From: Atribacteria bacterium SCGC AAA255-N14 | GTDB taxonomy: Bacteria > Atribacterota > JS1 > SB-45 > 34-128 | Length of the DNA stretch: 50,978 nt | Direction of reading: 5' to 3' | Assembly (NCBI GenBank): GCA_000405345.1 | Contig: ASPC01000004.1 | Coordinates: forward strand, 1 to 50,978 | Shown: piece after piece, positions 44,438-50,978 of the stretch | Position numbering within the stretch: the first letter of the stretch is position 1 | How the letters are laid out: every line of letters begins with the position of its first letter | Made by a program: the position numbers and the translations under genes | Notes under the pieces: model-generated | Database searches by the model: none | What the model saw: the letters and a program-made list of their open reading frames with translations, nothing else | What the model was told of the DNA's origin: nothing

Positions 44438-44641
44438 TCATTGGTTTTTAGCGAAGTCTACCCGTAGATCATTGATGGTTTTCTTGATTTCTTTGATTTC
44501 AACGGTAACAGATTGGGAAAATTCTTTCTGATTCTTGATGATTTCATTAATAAAAAACTCTAATTTCCATACCAGGTAGACAGAAAGTACCAGGGGAAAG
44601 CCATTATTAGCGATTAATTTTAATATATATTCAATATCCAA
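44438..44641 (-). CDS. YvrJ family small membrane protein (copy 2)
   Basis: A 67-aa protein differing from copy 1 by one conservative change near the start. TTG 44641 is used: AAAGGA lies about 11 nt upstream, and the ATG available in copy 1 is ATA-type here. It overlaps the M15 gene by 11 nt. The frame is open further upstream inside the M15 gene, but that part is out-of-frame M15 sequence, not YvrJ. Confidence 0.75.
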   Translation of the reverse strand: MDIEYILKLIANNGFPLVLSVYLVWKLEFFINEIIKNQKEFSQSVTVEIKEIKKTINDLRVDFAKNQ

Positions 44642-45020
44642 TGAGTTGATGTCCTTTCCAAACCCGCTTTTTCCCGGGTCTAATATCCAGGTGCAGAAAG
44701 TTTTCCTTTTCATAAAAGCCGATTCCGGTAAAATCCATTTCTTGAGCATATAGAAGTAGGTCATATAGCAGATAATCCTTTATATGAATATCTACCGCCA
44801 TTCCCTGGAGATGATAAGAACCGGTAACTCCCCCAACTTTATGATTTTCTTCTTTACACCGATATCCGGAATTGACGTATATTGGCTTATTGATCACCAT
44901 TCTTAAATGATTTAACCTGGTAAGTAAGTCCGGAGAGACCATAACCCGCCGGCAACAGGGGCACTCAAACTCAGAAAGATTAAAATATTCAGTTAATTCT
45001 ATATCATTAATTATACCCAT
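44631..45020 (-). CDS. M15-type D-Ala-D-Ala carboxypeptidase / endolysin-like protein (copy 2)
   Basis: A 129-aa protein closely similar to copy 1 at 724-1113, with the metal motifs intact ('SYHLQGMAVDIHI', 'HLDIRPGK') and the N-terminal CPCC conserved. Differences cluster at the N-terminus and after the first metal motif. The stop of the holin gene lies 4 nt upstream. Confidence 0.85.
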   Translation of the reverse strand: MGIINDIELTEYFNLSEFECPCCRRVMVSPDLLTRLNHLRMVINKPIYVNSGYRCKEENHKVGGVTGSYHLQGMAVDIHIKDYLLYDLLLYAQEMDFTGIGFYEKENFLHLDIRPGKKRVWKGHQLIGY

Positions 45021-45023
45021 AAT

Positions 45024-45386
45024 TTATTTATATTTTAAGGTCCTGCCATTTCTAATCGTATCCGGCATGGCCTTATAGATAATTTCGTTCACCTCCGGAA
45101 CAGTGGCTTTCATAAGATCCTTTACATAGGATATTTCACCCTCTTTTAAGGTGACTTTTTGTTTTCCTAATATTTCAATTAACTTAACCCAGGCTATTTT
45201 CCACTTTTCCTCACCATTACCTATACCCAATTCTTGTTCGGCCCAAAGCATGGCGGAAAGTATAGCCTCTTTTATCTTGCTTGCCCTGTCTTCCCCGAAT
45301 TTGCCAACCATGAATTTACTCATCATCCCTACTAAAAATACAATGACAAAATCTAAAAGATATTTTGTGATAAATCCTTCTATCAT
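45024..45386 (-). CDS. LLH-type phage holin-like protein (copy 2)
   Basis: A 120-aa protein with an N-terminal membrane helix and an amphipathic C-terminal part, nearly identical to copy 1. ATG 45386 is chosen on the GGGGAG site 6 nt upstream; the 45404 alternative precedes that site. Confidence 0.75.
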   Translation of the reverse strand: MIEGFITKYLLDFVIVFLVGMMSKFMVGKFGEDRASKIKEAILSAMLWAEQELGIGNGEEKWKIAWVKLIEILGKQKVTLKEGEISYVKDLMKATVPEVNEIIYKAMPDTIRNGRTLKYK

Positions 45387-45412
45387 TTTTACTCCCCTTC
45401 TCAATGCTCCAG

Positions 45413-45433
45413 GGAAGGTCCGCGGAGCCTTCC
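45413..45433 (-). other. conserved GC-rich stem-loop (copy 2)
   Basis: The GGAAGG/CCTTCC hairpin is identical to that at 312-332 and sits in the same place between the DUF2922 and holin genes. Confidence 0.45.
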
Positions 45434-45470
45434 AAGGAGACTTTATATTAAATTAGTATTAGCATTAGCA

Positions 45471-45743
45471 TTAAACATCCAAAACATCAGTTGAACTATA
45501 GTCAAGGATCCGGGCATTCACTTTGGCCACTAAGTCATTACCATTATTATGGAAGATGTTCTTAGCGATAATCGTATCCATAACGCCTTCAATAGCTGTT
45601 TCCTGAGTGGCTAAATCTACATAATCTCCATCATCTATATTTTTAGGGTTATTTAAGGTTAGATTGACGGTACTTGCAGCACTATCCCTGAATTGCATAT
45701 AGAGTCTCTTGTAACTGGTTACCTCTCCTAATTCTGTTGCCAT
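45471..45743 (-). CDS. DUF2922 family small protein (copy 2)
   Basis: A 90-aa protein identical in amino-acid sequence to copy 1 at 2-274. AAAGGAGG lies 9 nt before the ATG. It follows the DUF1659 gene by 41 nt, the usual DUF1659-DUF2922 order. Confidence 0.8.
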   Translation of the reverse strand: MATELGEVTSYKRLYMQFRDSAASTVNLTLNNPKNIDDGDYVDLATQETAIEGVMDTIIAKNIFHNNGNDLVAKVNARILDYSSTDVLDV

Positions 45744-45784
45744 TCTATTTCACCTCCTTTTTCATAAATTATAATTATTAGCGA

Positions 45785-46012
45785 TTATTCAGTAAGTTGT
45801 ACTTCTTCTTCATATCTGATTTCATCTACAGGATATTTCTGCAAGTCGATTAAAGCATTGGCGGTATCATAGGCATCTTGCGCTAAAGCAGTAGATTTGA
45901 TATTGCCAAAGGACTTGCTGTTAATAATAGGTGCTCCGGTTGACGGATTGGTGCCTACTACTAATCTTAACTGTAAGGATGAATCACGAGGAACTGTTAT
46001 TACTGTAGCCAT
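45785..46012 (-). CDS. DUF1659 family small protein
   Basis: A 75-aa protein with the DUF1659 pattern ('LQLRLVVGTNPSTGAPIINS' and a 'DAYDTANALIDLQKYPVDEI' helix). AAAGGAGG lies 8 nt upstream. It is the first gene of the cassette, 54 nt downstream of the predicted transcription start. Its function is unknown; DUF1659, DUF2922 and YvrJ genes commonly co-occur. Confidence 0.8.
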   Translation of the reverse strand: MATVITVPRDSSLQLRLVVGTNPSTGAPIINSKSFGNIKSTALAQDAYDTANALIDLQKYPVDEIRYEEEVQLTE

Positions 46013-46072
46013 TATTTTTCACCTCCTTTTTTAAAGATCTTAATCAAGCGAAACAAGCCGGTATATGGTTAT

Positions 46073-46101
46073 ATTTTACTATATATGTTTATTATTGTCA
46101 A
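46073..46101 (-). promoter_or_regulatory. sigma-70-type promoter of cassette copy 2
   Basis: On the minus strand TTGACA (46096-46101) and TAAAAT (46073-46078) are separated by exactly 17 nt. Transcription would start near 46066, giving a 54-nt leader before the DUF1659 ATG. Confidence 0.7.
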
Positions 46102-46424
46102 TCATGTTACATGTATGTATTACTATATAGTTATATCTTTAATATACCTTATTTATCTAATTATTACTCTTCCCAGCGGGTCTCCTTTTTCTTCTATTGT
46201 CTGGAATTTTATTTACCGGATTATATACAGATATGCCAAATGATCATCTCTATCCGTCTATTAGAAAAAATAGTTTCTCTTCGTTCAATCCTGGCTTTAT
46301 CTCCCCCGAAAGATAGAACGGTTATTCCCAGGTAAAACAAGATAAAAAGTAATTGAAGGAATAAACGCAAGCTCTTTTTATCTTCTATCACCTGATCATC
46401 ATTTAACAGATTCCGCATGGTTAC
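46102..46424. other. non-coding stretch upstream of the cassette
   Basis: No supportable gene. It contains a second hairpin of module R1 (about 46340-46384; GATAAAAAG...CTTTTTATC) and the CTGGGAATAACC/GGTTATTCCCAG region. This is the left end of the structured hairpin region. Confidence 0.5.
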
Positions 46425-46501
46425 GCGATAAGTAAAAAACAATAATTATAAAATGCAGGAAATAAAAGATACATTTTATGATTACTTTTTTCACCTATCG
46501 C
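46425..46501 (-). repeat. hairpin module R1, first stem
   Basis: On the minus strand it begins GCGATAGGTGAAAAA and ends TTTTTACTTATCGC, with long AT-rich pairing between. It is a near-exact inverted copy of R4 (48518-48594). Confidence 0.8.
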
Positions 46502-46779
46502 GAAGAGAAGAGAAGATAAGATGAGGGCATATTTTGCCAGGCGTGTAATATTGTATTTTTTTGGGGAAATATTATTTTTATAGCATTCCCCTCTTTTCTT
46601 AATATGATTACTCGTTATCTTAAAAATCCTAACCACGACCGCCCGCCGGGAGCATTTTTTACTAAGGTGCATATTTGAAAGTCTTCCCTTACATAACACG
46701 TCTCTATCGGACATTCTTACCAGAAATAATTTCCTGCATATCTTATCCGATAAAGCTGTGTTATGTATAGTAAAAAATG

Positions 46780-46834
46780 CATTATATTTTTAACCGACTA
46801 AAAGCTTTTTTGGCCAGGTTAAAAAATATAATGG
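46780..46834. repeat. long hairpin in structured region
   Basis: CATTATATTTTTAACC and GGTTAAAAAATATAATG arms with a 21-nt loop. Confidence 0.7.
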
Positions 46835-46936
46835 CGGGCTCAATCTGATACTTTTTATCACAGGGCAAAACCTATACCCTTACCAATCGACTGTCTTACC
46901 TTCTCTTCCTGCTCACTATACTTATACGTTTAAATG

Positions 46937-46986
46937 TTTTTTATCTGTCTGCGTGTGCACACTCTGGGGGCAGAACAGATAAAAAA
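46937..46986. repeat. long hairpin in structured region
   Basis: TTTTTTATCTGT and ACAGATAAAAAA are perfect 12-bp arms, with further CTG/CAG pairing inside. Confidence 0.7.
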
Positions 46987-47025
46987 TACTAAAACTATTC
47001 TAGGAGTTTATATGTACGGCATCGA

Positions 47026-47116
47026 TGGCGTTTATAGAAGACTGAAGCACCGCAAAAAAATGCAGGCAAACAATTAAGCACGAGATTTTTTGCGGCACCG
47101 GCTTCTACAAACGCCA
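47026..47116. repeat. long two-tier hairpin in structured region
   Basis: Outer arms TGGCGTTTATAGAAG / CTTCTACAAACGCCA and inner arms CCGCAAAAAA / TTTTTTGCGG form one extended stem with an internal loop. Confidence 0.75.
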
Positions 47117-47351
47117 GGAGAAATAAAATCAAAGAAAATAAAATACTCAATGGATATTTAGTAAAAGAAATTATTATAATGCCGAAGTTAAACAAATTGT
47201 GCTTGATATAACAATATATAACGCATGAAGCTTGACTAAATATTATTTTTGATACCTTTGTATGTAATTTAAATTGAAGGGCTTTAAAGGGCTTATTTTA
47301 AGATCTAAAAATATTTAGCCAACAGTCCGGAATATTATAGATCCTCTCCTG

Positions 47352-47560
47352 GCGATAGGTGAAAAATACATAAATAAAAATGTTTCTTTCCTTTTAACTT
47401 TTTATTTATGTATTTTTTTACTTATCGCTAACCGTTAAAAACCCGAAAATATTGGCCACCGGAAAGTGAGATAAAAAATTCCCGCTTATTTACCCTCATT
47501 TTATTTTTTATCTCTCTTTTACGGGAGAAAGATTAAACAACCATTGTTATCCGCTACACG
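47352..47560 (+). repeat. hairpin module R2 (two stems plus conserved tail)
   Basis: The first stem 47352-47428 (GCGATAGGTGAAAAA ... TTACTTATCGC) is followed by TAACCG, a CCACCGGAAA block, a second stem with GATAAAAAATT / TTTTTTATC arms (about 47470-47518), and the tail ACGGGAGAAAGATTAAACA. All parts recur in R4 and, partly, in R3 and R1. Confidence 0.75.
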
Positions 47561-47574
47561 TTTTATACCAGGAT

Positions 47575-47618
47575 AAAAATATATAAGAGGGGGTGATTTT
47601 CCCTTCTTATATATTTTT
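47575..47618. repeat. hairpin with AGAGGGGG/GATTTTCCC core
   Basis: AAAAATATATAAGAGGG and CCCTTCTTATATATTTTT arms. The GAGGGGG-GATTTTCCCC core recurs in the hairpin at 47734-47787. Confidence 0.7.
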
Positions 47619-47638
47619 TAAGCATTCGTCTTCTCTTT

Positions 47639-47710
47639 AGCATTACACGATAAAAATAAATTCAAATTTCCGCTTTTAATAAATTTTAATTATTTTTTGA
47701 GTGTTATGCT
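47639..47710. repeat. hairpin in structured region
   Basis: AGCATTACAC and GTGTTATGCT end arms with AT-rich internal pairing. Confidence 0.5.
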
Positions 47711-47733
47711 TCCTTTTCGCTTTTCTATTTCTG

Positions 47734-47787
47734 GTATTGCTTTTTATAAAAGAGGGGGGATTTTCCCCTGTTTACAAAAAGCAATAC
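47734..47787. repeat. hairpin with GAGGGGG core
   Basis: GTATTGCTTTTTATAAA pairs with TTTACAAAAAGCAATAC around a GGGGGATTTTCCCC inner hairpin. Confidence 0.7.
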
Positions 47788-47802
47788 TCTTTCTCTCTCC
47801 TG

Positions 47803-47850
47803 GCAATGCTTCCACCAGGCAAATTACTGTTTATCCGGTGGATGCATTGC
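47803..47850. repeat. hairpin in structured region
   Basis: GCAATGCTTCCACC and GGTGGATGCATTGC arms with a 20-nt loop. Confidence 0.65.
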
Positions 47851-47903
47851 TCTTTATCTTTATTGCCCGCTTTTACTCTTTCATCTTTCCTTATCTTCTC
47901 CCC

Positions 47904-48125
47904 GCGATAGGTAAAAATCTTAAAGTAAAAAAGTGTTTTTCTTTTTGCTTTGAAGTATTTTTTCTTATCGCCTAAACGCAAAGAATCAGAAAGAAGTAGT
48001 CACCGAAAAAGAAGAAAAGCACAAACCAGGCAAGATACCTCTTTCCTACTTGCCAGGTGTTTGTGATTATCTTTTTTTTGCGGGCGGAAGACTAAACCAC
48101 CAACCGACAGCAGAATCACGAAAAG
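47904..48125 (+). repeat. hairpin module R3
   Basis: The first stem 47904-47971 (GCGATAGGTAAAAA ... TTCTTATCGC) is followed by CTAAACG, a TCACCGAAAA block, a strong GC-containing second stem (CACAAACCAGGCAAG / CTTGCCAGGTGTTTGTG), and the tail GCGGGCGGAAGACTAAACCA. The stem sequence differs from R2/R4 but the architecture is kept. Confidence 0.7.
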
Positions 48126-48517
48126 TATCAAAATAGGGGCGGGGCAAGGGAGAGAGGGTCTCGATATACTTTCAATTATGCTTTTAGAGTAGGGGGTGAA
48201 TCGACCGCAGTTTTTCTGTCCCCCTTATACTCCCCCCTATTATAAATAACCTAACCTTAAATTTTTTTAGCGACGTGGAATATCCCGAGCCAAAAGCAAA
48301 GCATCAGCACACTTACACCTGCACTTACCCCTTTTGCGAGGCAAGGGATTGAAACCAAAGCAAAAAAGTGAAAAGAAGGGGGTTGTGAGAGGGGTTTTAG
48401 GGGGGAGAAAGGGGGAAGGAAAGCTACCCGCCCCGTACATTGTTAGCGTAAAATTAAAACAACCGGTGTAGATTAAATTGTACTTTATTTTTTATCTTCT
48501 GTTCTTCTCTTCTCTTT
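48126..48517. other. purine-rich non-coding stretch
   Basis: No gene. G-rich runs (48133-48160, 48380-48420) and C-rich runs near 48220-48240 could pair in part. It contains the left copy of the direct repeat AAGCTACCCGCCCCGT (48421-48436). Confidence 0.45.
48421..48445 (+). repeat. direct repeat, left copy (flanks the regulator gene)
   Basis: AAGCTACCCGCCCCGT, followed by ACATTGTTAG. The partner copy is at 50624-50647. Both are preceded by a G-rich run. Confidence 0.65.
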
Positions 48518-48705
48518 GCGATAGGTGAAAAAAATAATAATAAAATGTATCTTTTATTTCCTGCATTTTATAATTATTGTTTTTTACTTATCGCTAACCG
48601 CACGGAATCCGATAATTCCAGCCACCGGAAAATAAGATAAAAAACTCCCTTTTATCTACCCTCATTTACTTTTTATCTTTTTTTCCGGGGAGAAGACTAA
48701 GTCAT
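48518..48705 (+). repeat. hairpin module R4
   Basis: The first stem 48518-48594 is nearly identical to R1 in inverse orientation. Then come TAACCG, CCACCGGAAAA, a second stem GATAAAAAAC / ACTTTTTATC (about 48638-48680), and the tail CCGGGGAGAAGACTAA. Confidence 0.8.
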
Positions 48706-48960
48706 GATACATTAAAATAAATTTAAACTAAATGTAAAATACTAGAGAAAAGTCGCCCTGGCATGGAAATAATTAATGAGAGAGATAGAGAAAAGGAGTG
48801 GATCCCTAATTTGTTGGGCAAAGAATTTAGAAAAATATAAAAAAAGAAGGTATATTGTATTTGCGGGTGTTAACTACGTTGATAGCCCGCATTTTTTATT
48901 GGATTTAACATAAATACTATAATAGTTTGGTTTATGATTTCTCATTATAATTTCTTCCTT

Positions 48961-50271
48961 CTATTTTTCAACATGTTTCTTGAGACCGAAATAATTTTTA
49001 CCGAGATAGCATATATCAGGATTAAAACTCAAAATGAAGTGAACACTGGATTCATTTACAATCTGCCTATATTTTTTCATTTCCGCAACAACTTCTTTTA
49101 AGTGCACTCCTTGAGCTGTTTCTTTATATTTTCTTTCTACAATCTTTTTTATTGTGTTAGTTAAGGTATCTGATGGACGCTCATATCCCCATTCACTAAG
49201 CGCGAAGGTTCCATGTATCCCGGTCCAAACGATACCAAATTTCTCTTGATTAAGTATGGCATGAATATTGTACTCGGTAGATTTATGATCAGGATAAAGA
49301 GAATTATAAACTTTTGTTATTTTAGTGCTATGTGCGGGCTTGCCAATCGATCGTAAGGCCAGATAGATTCTTTGTGCTTTGTAAAGGTGAATATGACTTA
49401 ATCGAACAATATGGTCAGCAAGAAATTGCAAATCTTTTTTAATGAGAAAGAGTTGTGCTTGTGCTTTCCATTGAATAATTATAGAATCAGAGTCAATATA
49501 ATCGAGGAGTATTTCCCTGGGTTTAATTGCCAAAATATCATCAGGTATGTTTCCTATAATTGACGAACTGATATGTGAAACTGTCATATAAGGTACTCTT
49601 GAACACTTAGTAAGAAAACCCGTGGTTAAACTTTCATGGGAATCTTCTTCCACAATTAAGCTTCCTTGTTTTCTCATAATTTGATAAATCAAAGCTCTGG
49701 AAAAAATGGAAGCATTTTTATGATATCGAAGCCTACGCCAAGCTCTGAATTCTTCCTGCCGGATACGCTCTTTTGAAGTACCATAGTGATCCCCAATCCA
49801 TTGCAGTGTCATCTTTTTACCTGTTAGGAATCCTTCTCTTGCTCTTATGATATAAGACTCGTTTTCTTTAAGACAGGAAAATTCCTCCGTAATTGACTCT
49901 TGGGTAAGAGGTTGTATAAAAAATTTATCATCTATTGTCTTTGATGAAATTTCCTCAATAATGGATTTAATGGTAGCTTCAGATAACTCACTTGGTATAA
50001 AAGATAAAATATAAGCTACGGGAAAGAAGTAGTGCCTCTGCTTCCAGGTATTTCCTATGAGTCCAAACCGTTTCCCAAACTGAACTATTTCCCTTAATGG
50101 GATTATCGTTTGCTGTTTAATAAAAAGAGATCTTGCAAGGTTTGTTAGCTGGTGTTTGTTCAGGCGAATTTGCTTTGCCTGTGCCAATCTGAGATTTAAT
50201 TGGCAAAGCCATTGGAAAAGCCTTCTTTTTGGGAGGAAATACTTTTTCTTCGAACTTCTCCTATTTATCAA
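48961..50271 (-). CDS. sigma-70 region-4-like / HARE-HTH DNA-binding regulator
   Basis: A 436-aa protein from TTG 50271. Residues about 150-185 carry a sigma region-4-type helix-turn-helix ('MTLQWIGDHYGTSKERIRQE', then 'FRAWRRLRY'). Residues about 295-365 match a HARE-HTH winged helix ('AQRIYLALRSIGKPAHSTKI' to 'GTFALSEWGYERP'). Region 2 motifs of true sigma factors are not obvious. The frame stays open to 50427 with protein-like sequence, so translation likely starts upstream, but no ATG, GTG or TTG is available there. ATG 50431 is in another frame, one indel away. It may be a 5'-frameshifted or unusually initiated regulator. Its target is unknown; the hairpin array lies just downstream. Confidence 0.7.
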   Translation of the reverse strand: MINRRSSKKKYFLPKRRLFQWLCQLNLRLAQAKQIRLNKHQLTNLARSLFIKQQTIIPLREIVQFGKRFGLIGNTWKQRHYFFPVAYILSFIPSELSEATIKSIIEEISSKTIDDKFFIQPLTQESITEEFSCLKENESYIIRAREGFLTGKKMTLQWIGDHYGTSKERIRQEEFRAWRRLRYHKNASIFSRALIYQIMRKQGSLIVEEDSHESLTTGFLTKCSRVPYMTVSHISSSIIGNIPDDILAIKPREILLDYIDSDSIIIQWKAQAQLFLIKKDLQFLADHIVRLSHIHLYKAQRIYLALRSIGKPAHSTKITKVYNSLYPDHKSTEYNIHAILNQEKFGIVWTGIHGTFALSEWGYERPSDTLTNTIKKIVERKYKETAQGVHLKEVVAEMKKYRQIVNESSVHFILSFNPDICYLGKNYFGLKKHVEK

Positions 50272-50623
50272 TAAAAATCTGGAATCATTTAAAAGTGCTT
50301 TTTTAAGTATTTCACGATCATAATCCGGCTCTGCGAAATTTGTTAAGTCTTCAAAAGTAAAGCAGTGCTCATATTGATCAAAAACATTTAAAAGGTAATT
50401 AATTTGATTATCTATTTTTATTATCCTTCATCCTTATGTTATATTTCTGATGCCTCTCTTATTATATCTTCTGCGAAAACCCAAAAGCAATAGGATTTTT
50501 CTAATTACATTTTCCCAATTTACACACTGGGAAGGTGTCCCCTATTTTTTACTGGGTTTTTTCAAAAAAAGAATCGTCCCTTGTTTTCTGAGAGGATTCT
50601 TAAAAAAAAAGGGGAGGGAAGGG

Positions 50624-50647
50624 AAGCTACCCGCCCCGTCAGTGTTA
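50624..50647 (+). repeat. direct repeat, right copy
   Basis: An identical 16-bp AAGCTACCCGCCCCGT, followed by CAGTGTTAG, 2.2 kb from the left copy with the sigma/HARE-HTH gene between. Confidence 0.65.
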
Positions 50648-50978
50648 GAGTTGAAAAAATAAAGTTACCAGGATTGATTAATTTAGATTTATTAGTAGAG
50701 AAAAAAAGTAGGGCCTTAAATTTTTAAACGTCTTATTGCTCCCTGATATTATTCTTTTAATATTAATTTAATATTATGAAGATAAGAAATAAAATACAAG
50801 ATAAAGAATAAAAAAACAAAGAATAAAGAGGGATTCCTTAAAAACATAGTATATTAGTCCACGTTTACGCGCTGAAACCGTTGAAAAATATAGAATTTAC
50901 CCCTGTAAATTTACAGTGTTTTTCGTATTTTAACCAAAAAATCCCTTTTTATCTAAACTCTTTATTGTATTACTTACA
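50648..50978. other. AT-rich terminal stretch
   Basis: No gene supported to the window end. A short palindrome-like TTTACCCCTGTAAATTTACAG lies near 50895-50916. Confidence 0.35.

Noticed and set aside
46111..47981. Several short reading frames in the hairpin region (for example 46421-46714, 47697-47975)
   Set aside because: They run through inverted repeats, lack ribosome binding sites and show low-complexity hydrophobic translations.
46425..48705. CRISPR array or integron attC array
   Set aside because: The repeated units are long hairpins with variable stems, not short identical direct repeats with uniform spacers, and no cas or integrase gene is present. attC core sites (GTTRRRY/RYYYAAC) are not found in the right positions.
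46425..48705. Retron msr-msd units
   Set aside because: The long AT-rich hairpins resemble msd stems, but no reverse transcriptase is encoded in the window and there is no branching-G arrangement that I can identify.
50450..50662. 70-aa plus-strand reading frame
   Set aside because: It has no ribosome binding site, is repetitive, and ends within the direct repeat; it looks like chance coding.

Overview
The window looks like a chromosomal accessory region of a low-GC, diderm-type bacterium. Most genes have an AT-rich composition and strong AGGAGG-type ribosome binding sites. Many products carry Sec or lipoprotein signals and outer-membrane-assembly domains (CsgG, LPP20, FlgT-like). Alongside these sit Firmicutes-type small families (DUF1659, DUF2922, YvrJ, LLH-type holin). 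That mixture fits Atribacterota or a diderm Firmicute. This is an inference; no rRNA, tRNA or marker gene is present to settle it.

Layout. (1) 1-1306 and 44438-46012 hold two inverted copies of one phage-like cassette: DUF1659 (seen only in copy 2), DUF2922, LLH-type holin, M15 peptidase and YvrJ. Each cassette ends in a terminator and is followed by a tandem glycine riboswitch with its own terminator (1786-2073 on +, 43667-43966 on -). The riboswitches face inward and each precedes a giant surface lipoprotein. The left copy has an additional c-di-GMP-I riboswitch in series. (2) 2256-9036 on + encodes the 1675-aa lipoprotein (circularly permuted NlpC/P60, LytM/M23 and two beta-helices), a small lipoprotein, and a truncated peptide-binding-protein fusion. 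(3) 9550-11676 is a recombination patch: a beheaded lipoprotein abuts a truncated CheB, then a PAS-GGDEF diguanylate cyclase, then a DUF3870 gene interrupted by a 13-G tract. (4) 11874-15420 contains a plasmid-type replication initiator lacking its start, and IS21 and IS1182 debris. (5) 15538-19332 carries a CsgG-like protein, small or broken genes, and a lipoprotein joining a predicted thioester domain to a caspase-like protease. (6) 19562-28775 contains IS1182 and IS1634 elements, a SYLF protein, and a zinc-ribbon/SPFH/small-membrane-protein cluster split by IS1634. (7) 29086-43609, all on -, is an envelope gene block: two FlgT_C-CsgG proteins, an NHL-TPR protein, FlgT_N-like and LPP20 (FlgP-like) proteins, a VWA-NlpC/P60 lipoprotein, two more CsgG-like proteins, and the second giant beta-helix lipoprotein. 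(8) 46100-48720 is almost gene-free but full of long hairpins, including four copies of one two-hairpin module. (9) 48961-50271 encodes a sigma-region-4/HARE-HTH regulator flanked by short direct repeats.

Working model (inference): the region builds and remodels the cell surface. CsgG/FlgT/LPP20-type proteins would form or service outer-membrane structures, and the giant lipoproteins would cut peptidoglycan and display beta-helices. Glycine, a cell-wall and cross-bridge amino acid, and c-di-GMP, possibly made in part by the local GGDEF protein, would gate expression of the giant hydrolases. The strongest candidates for something undescribed are the serial glycine plus c-di-GMP leader, the duplicated holin/M15/YvrJ cassette tied to glycine riboswitches, the structured-hairpin array, and the thioester-domain metacaspase.
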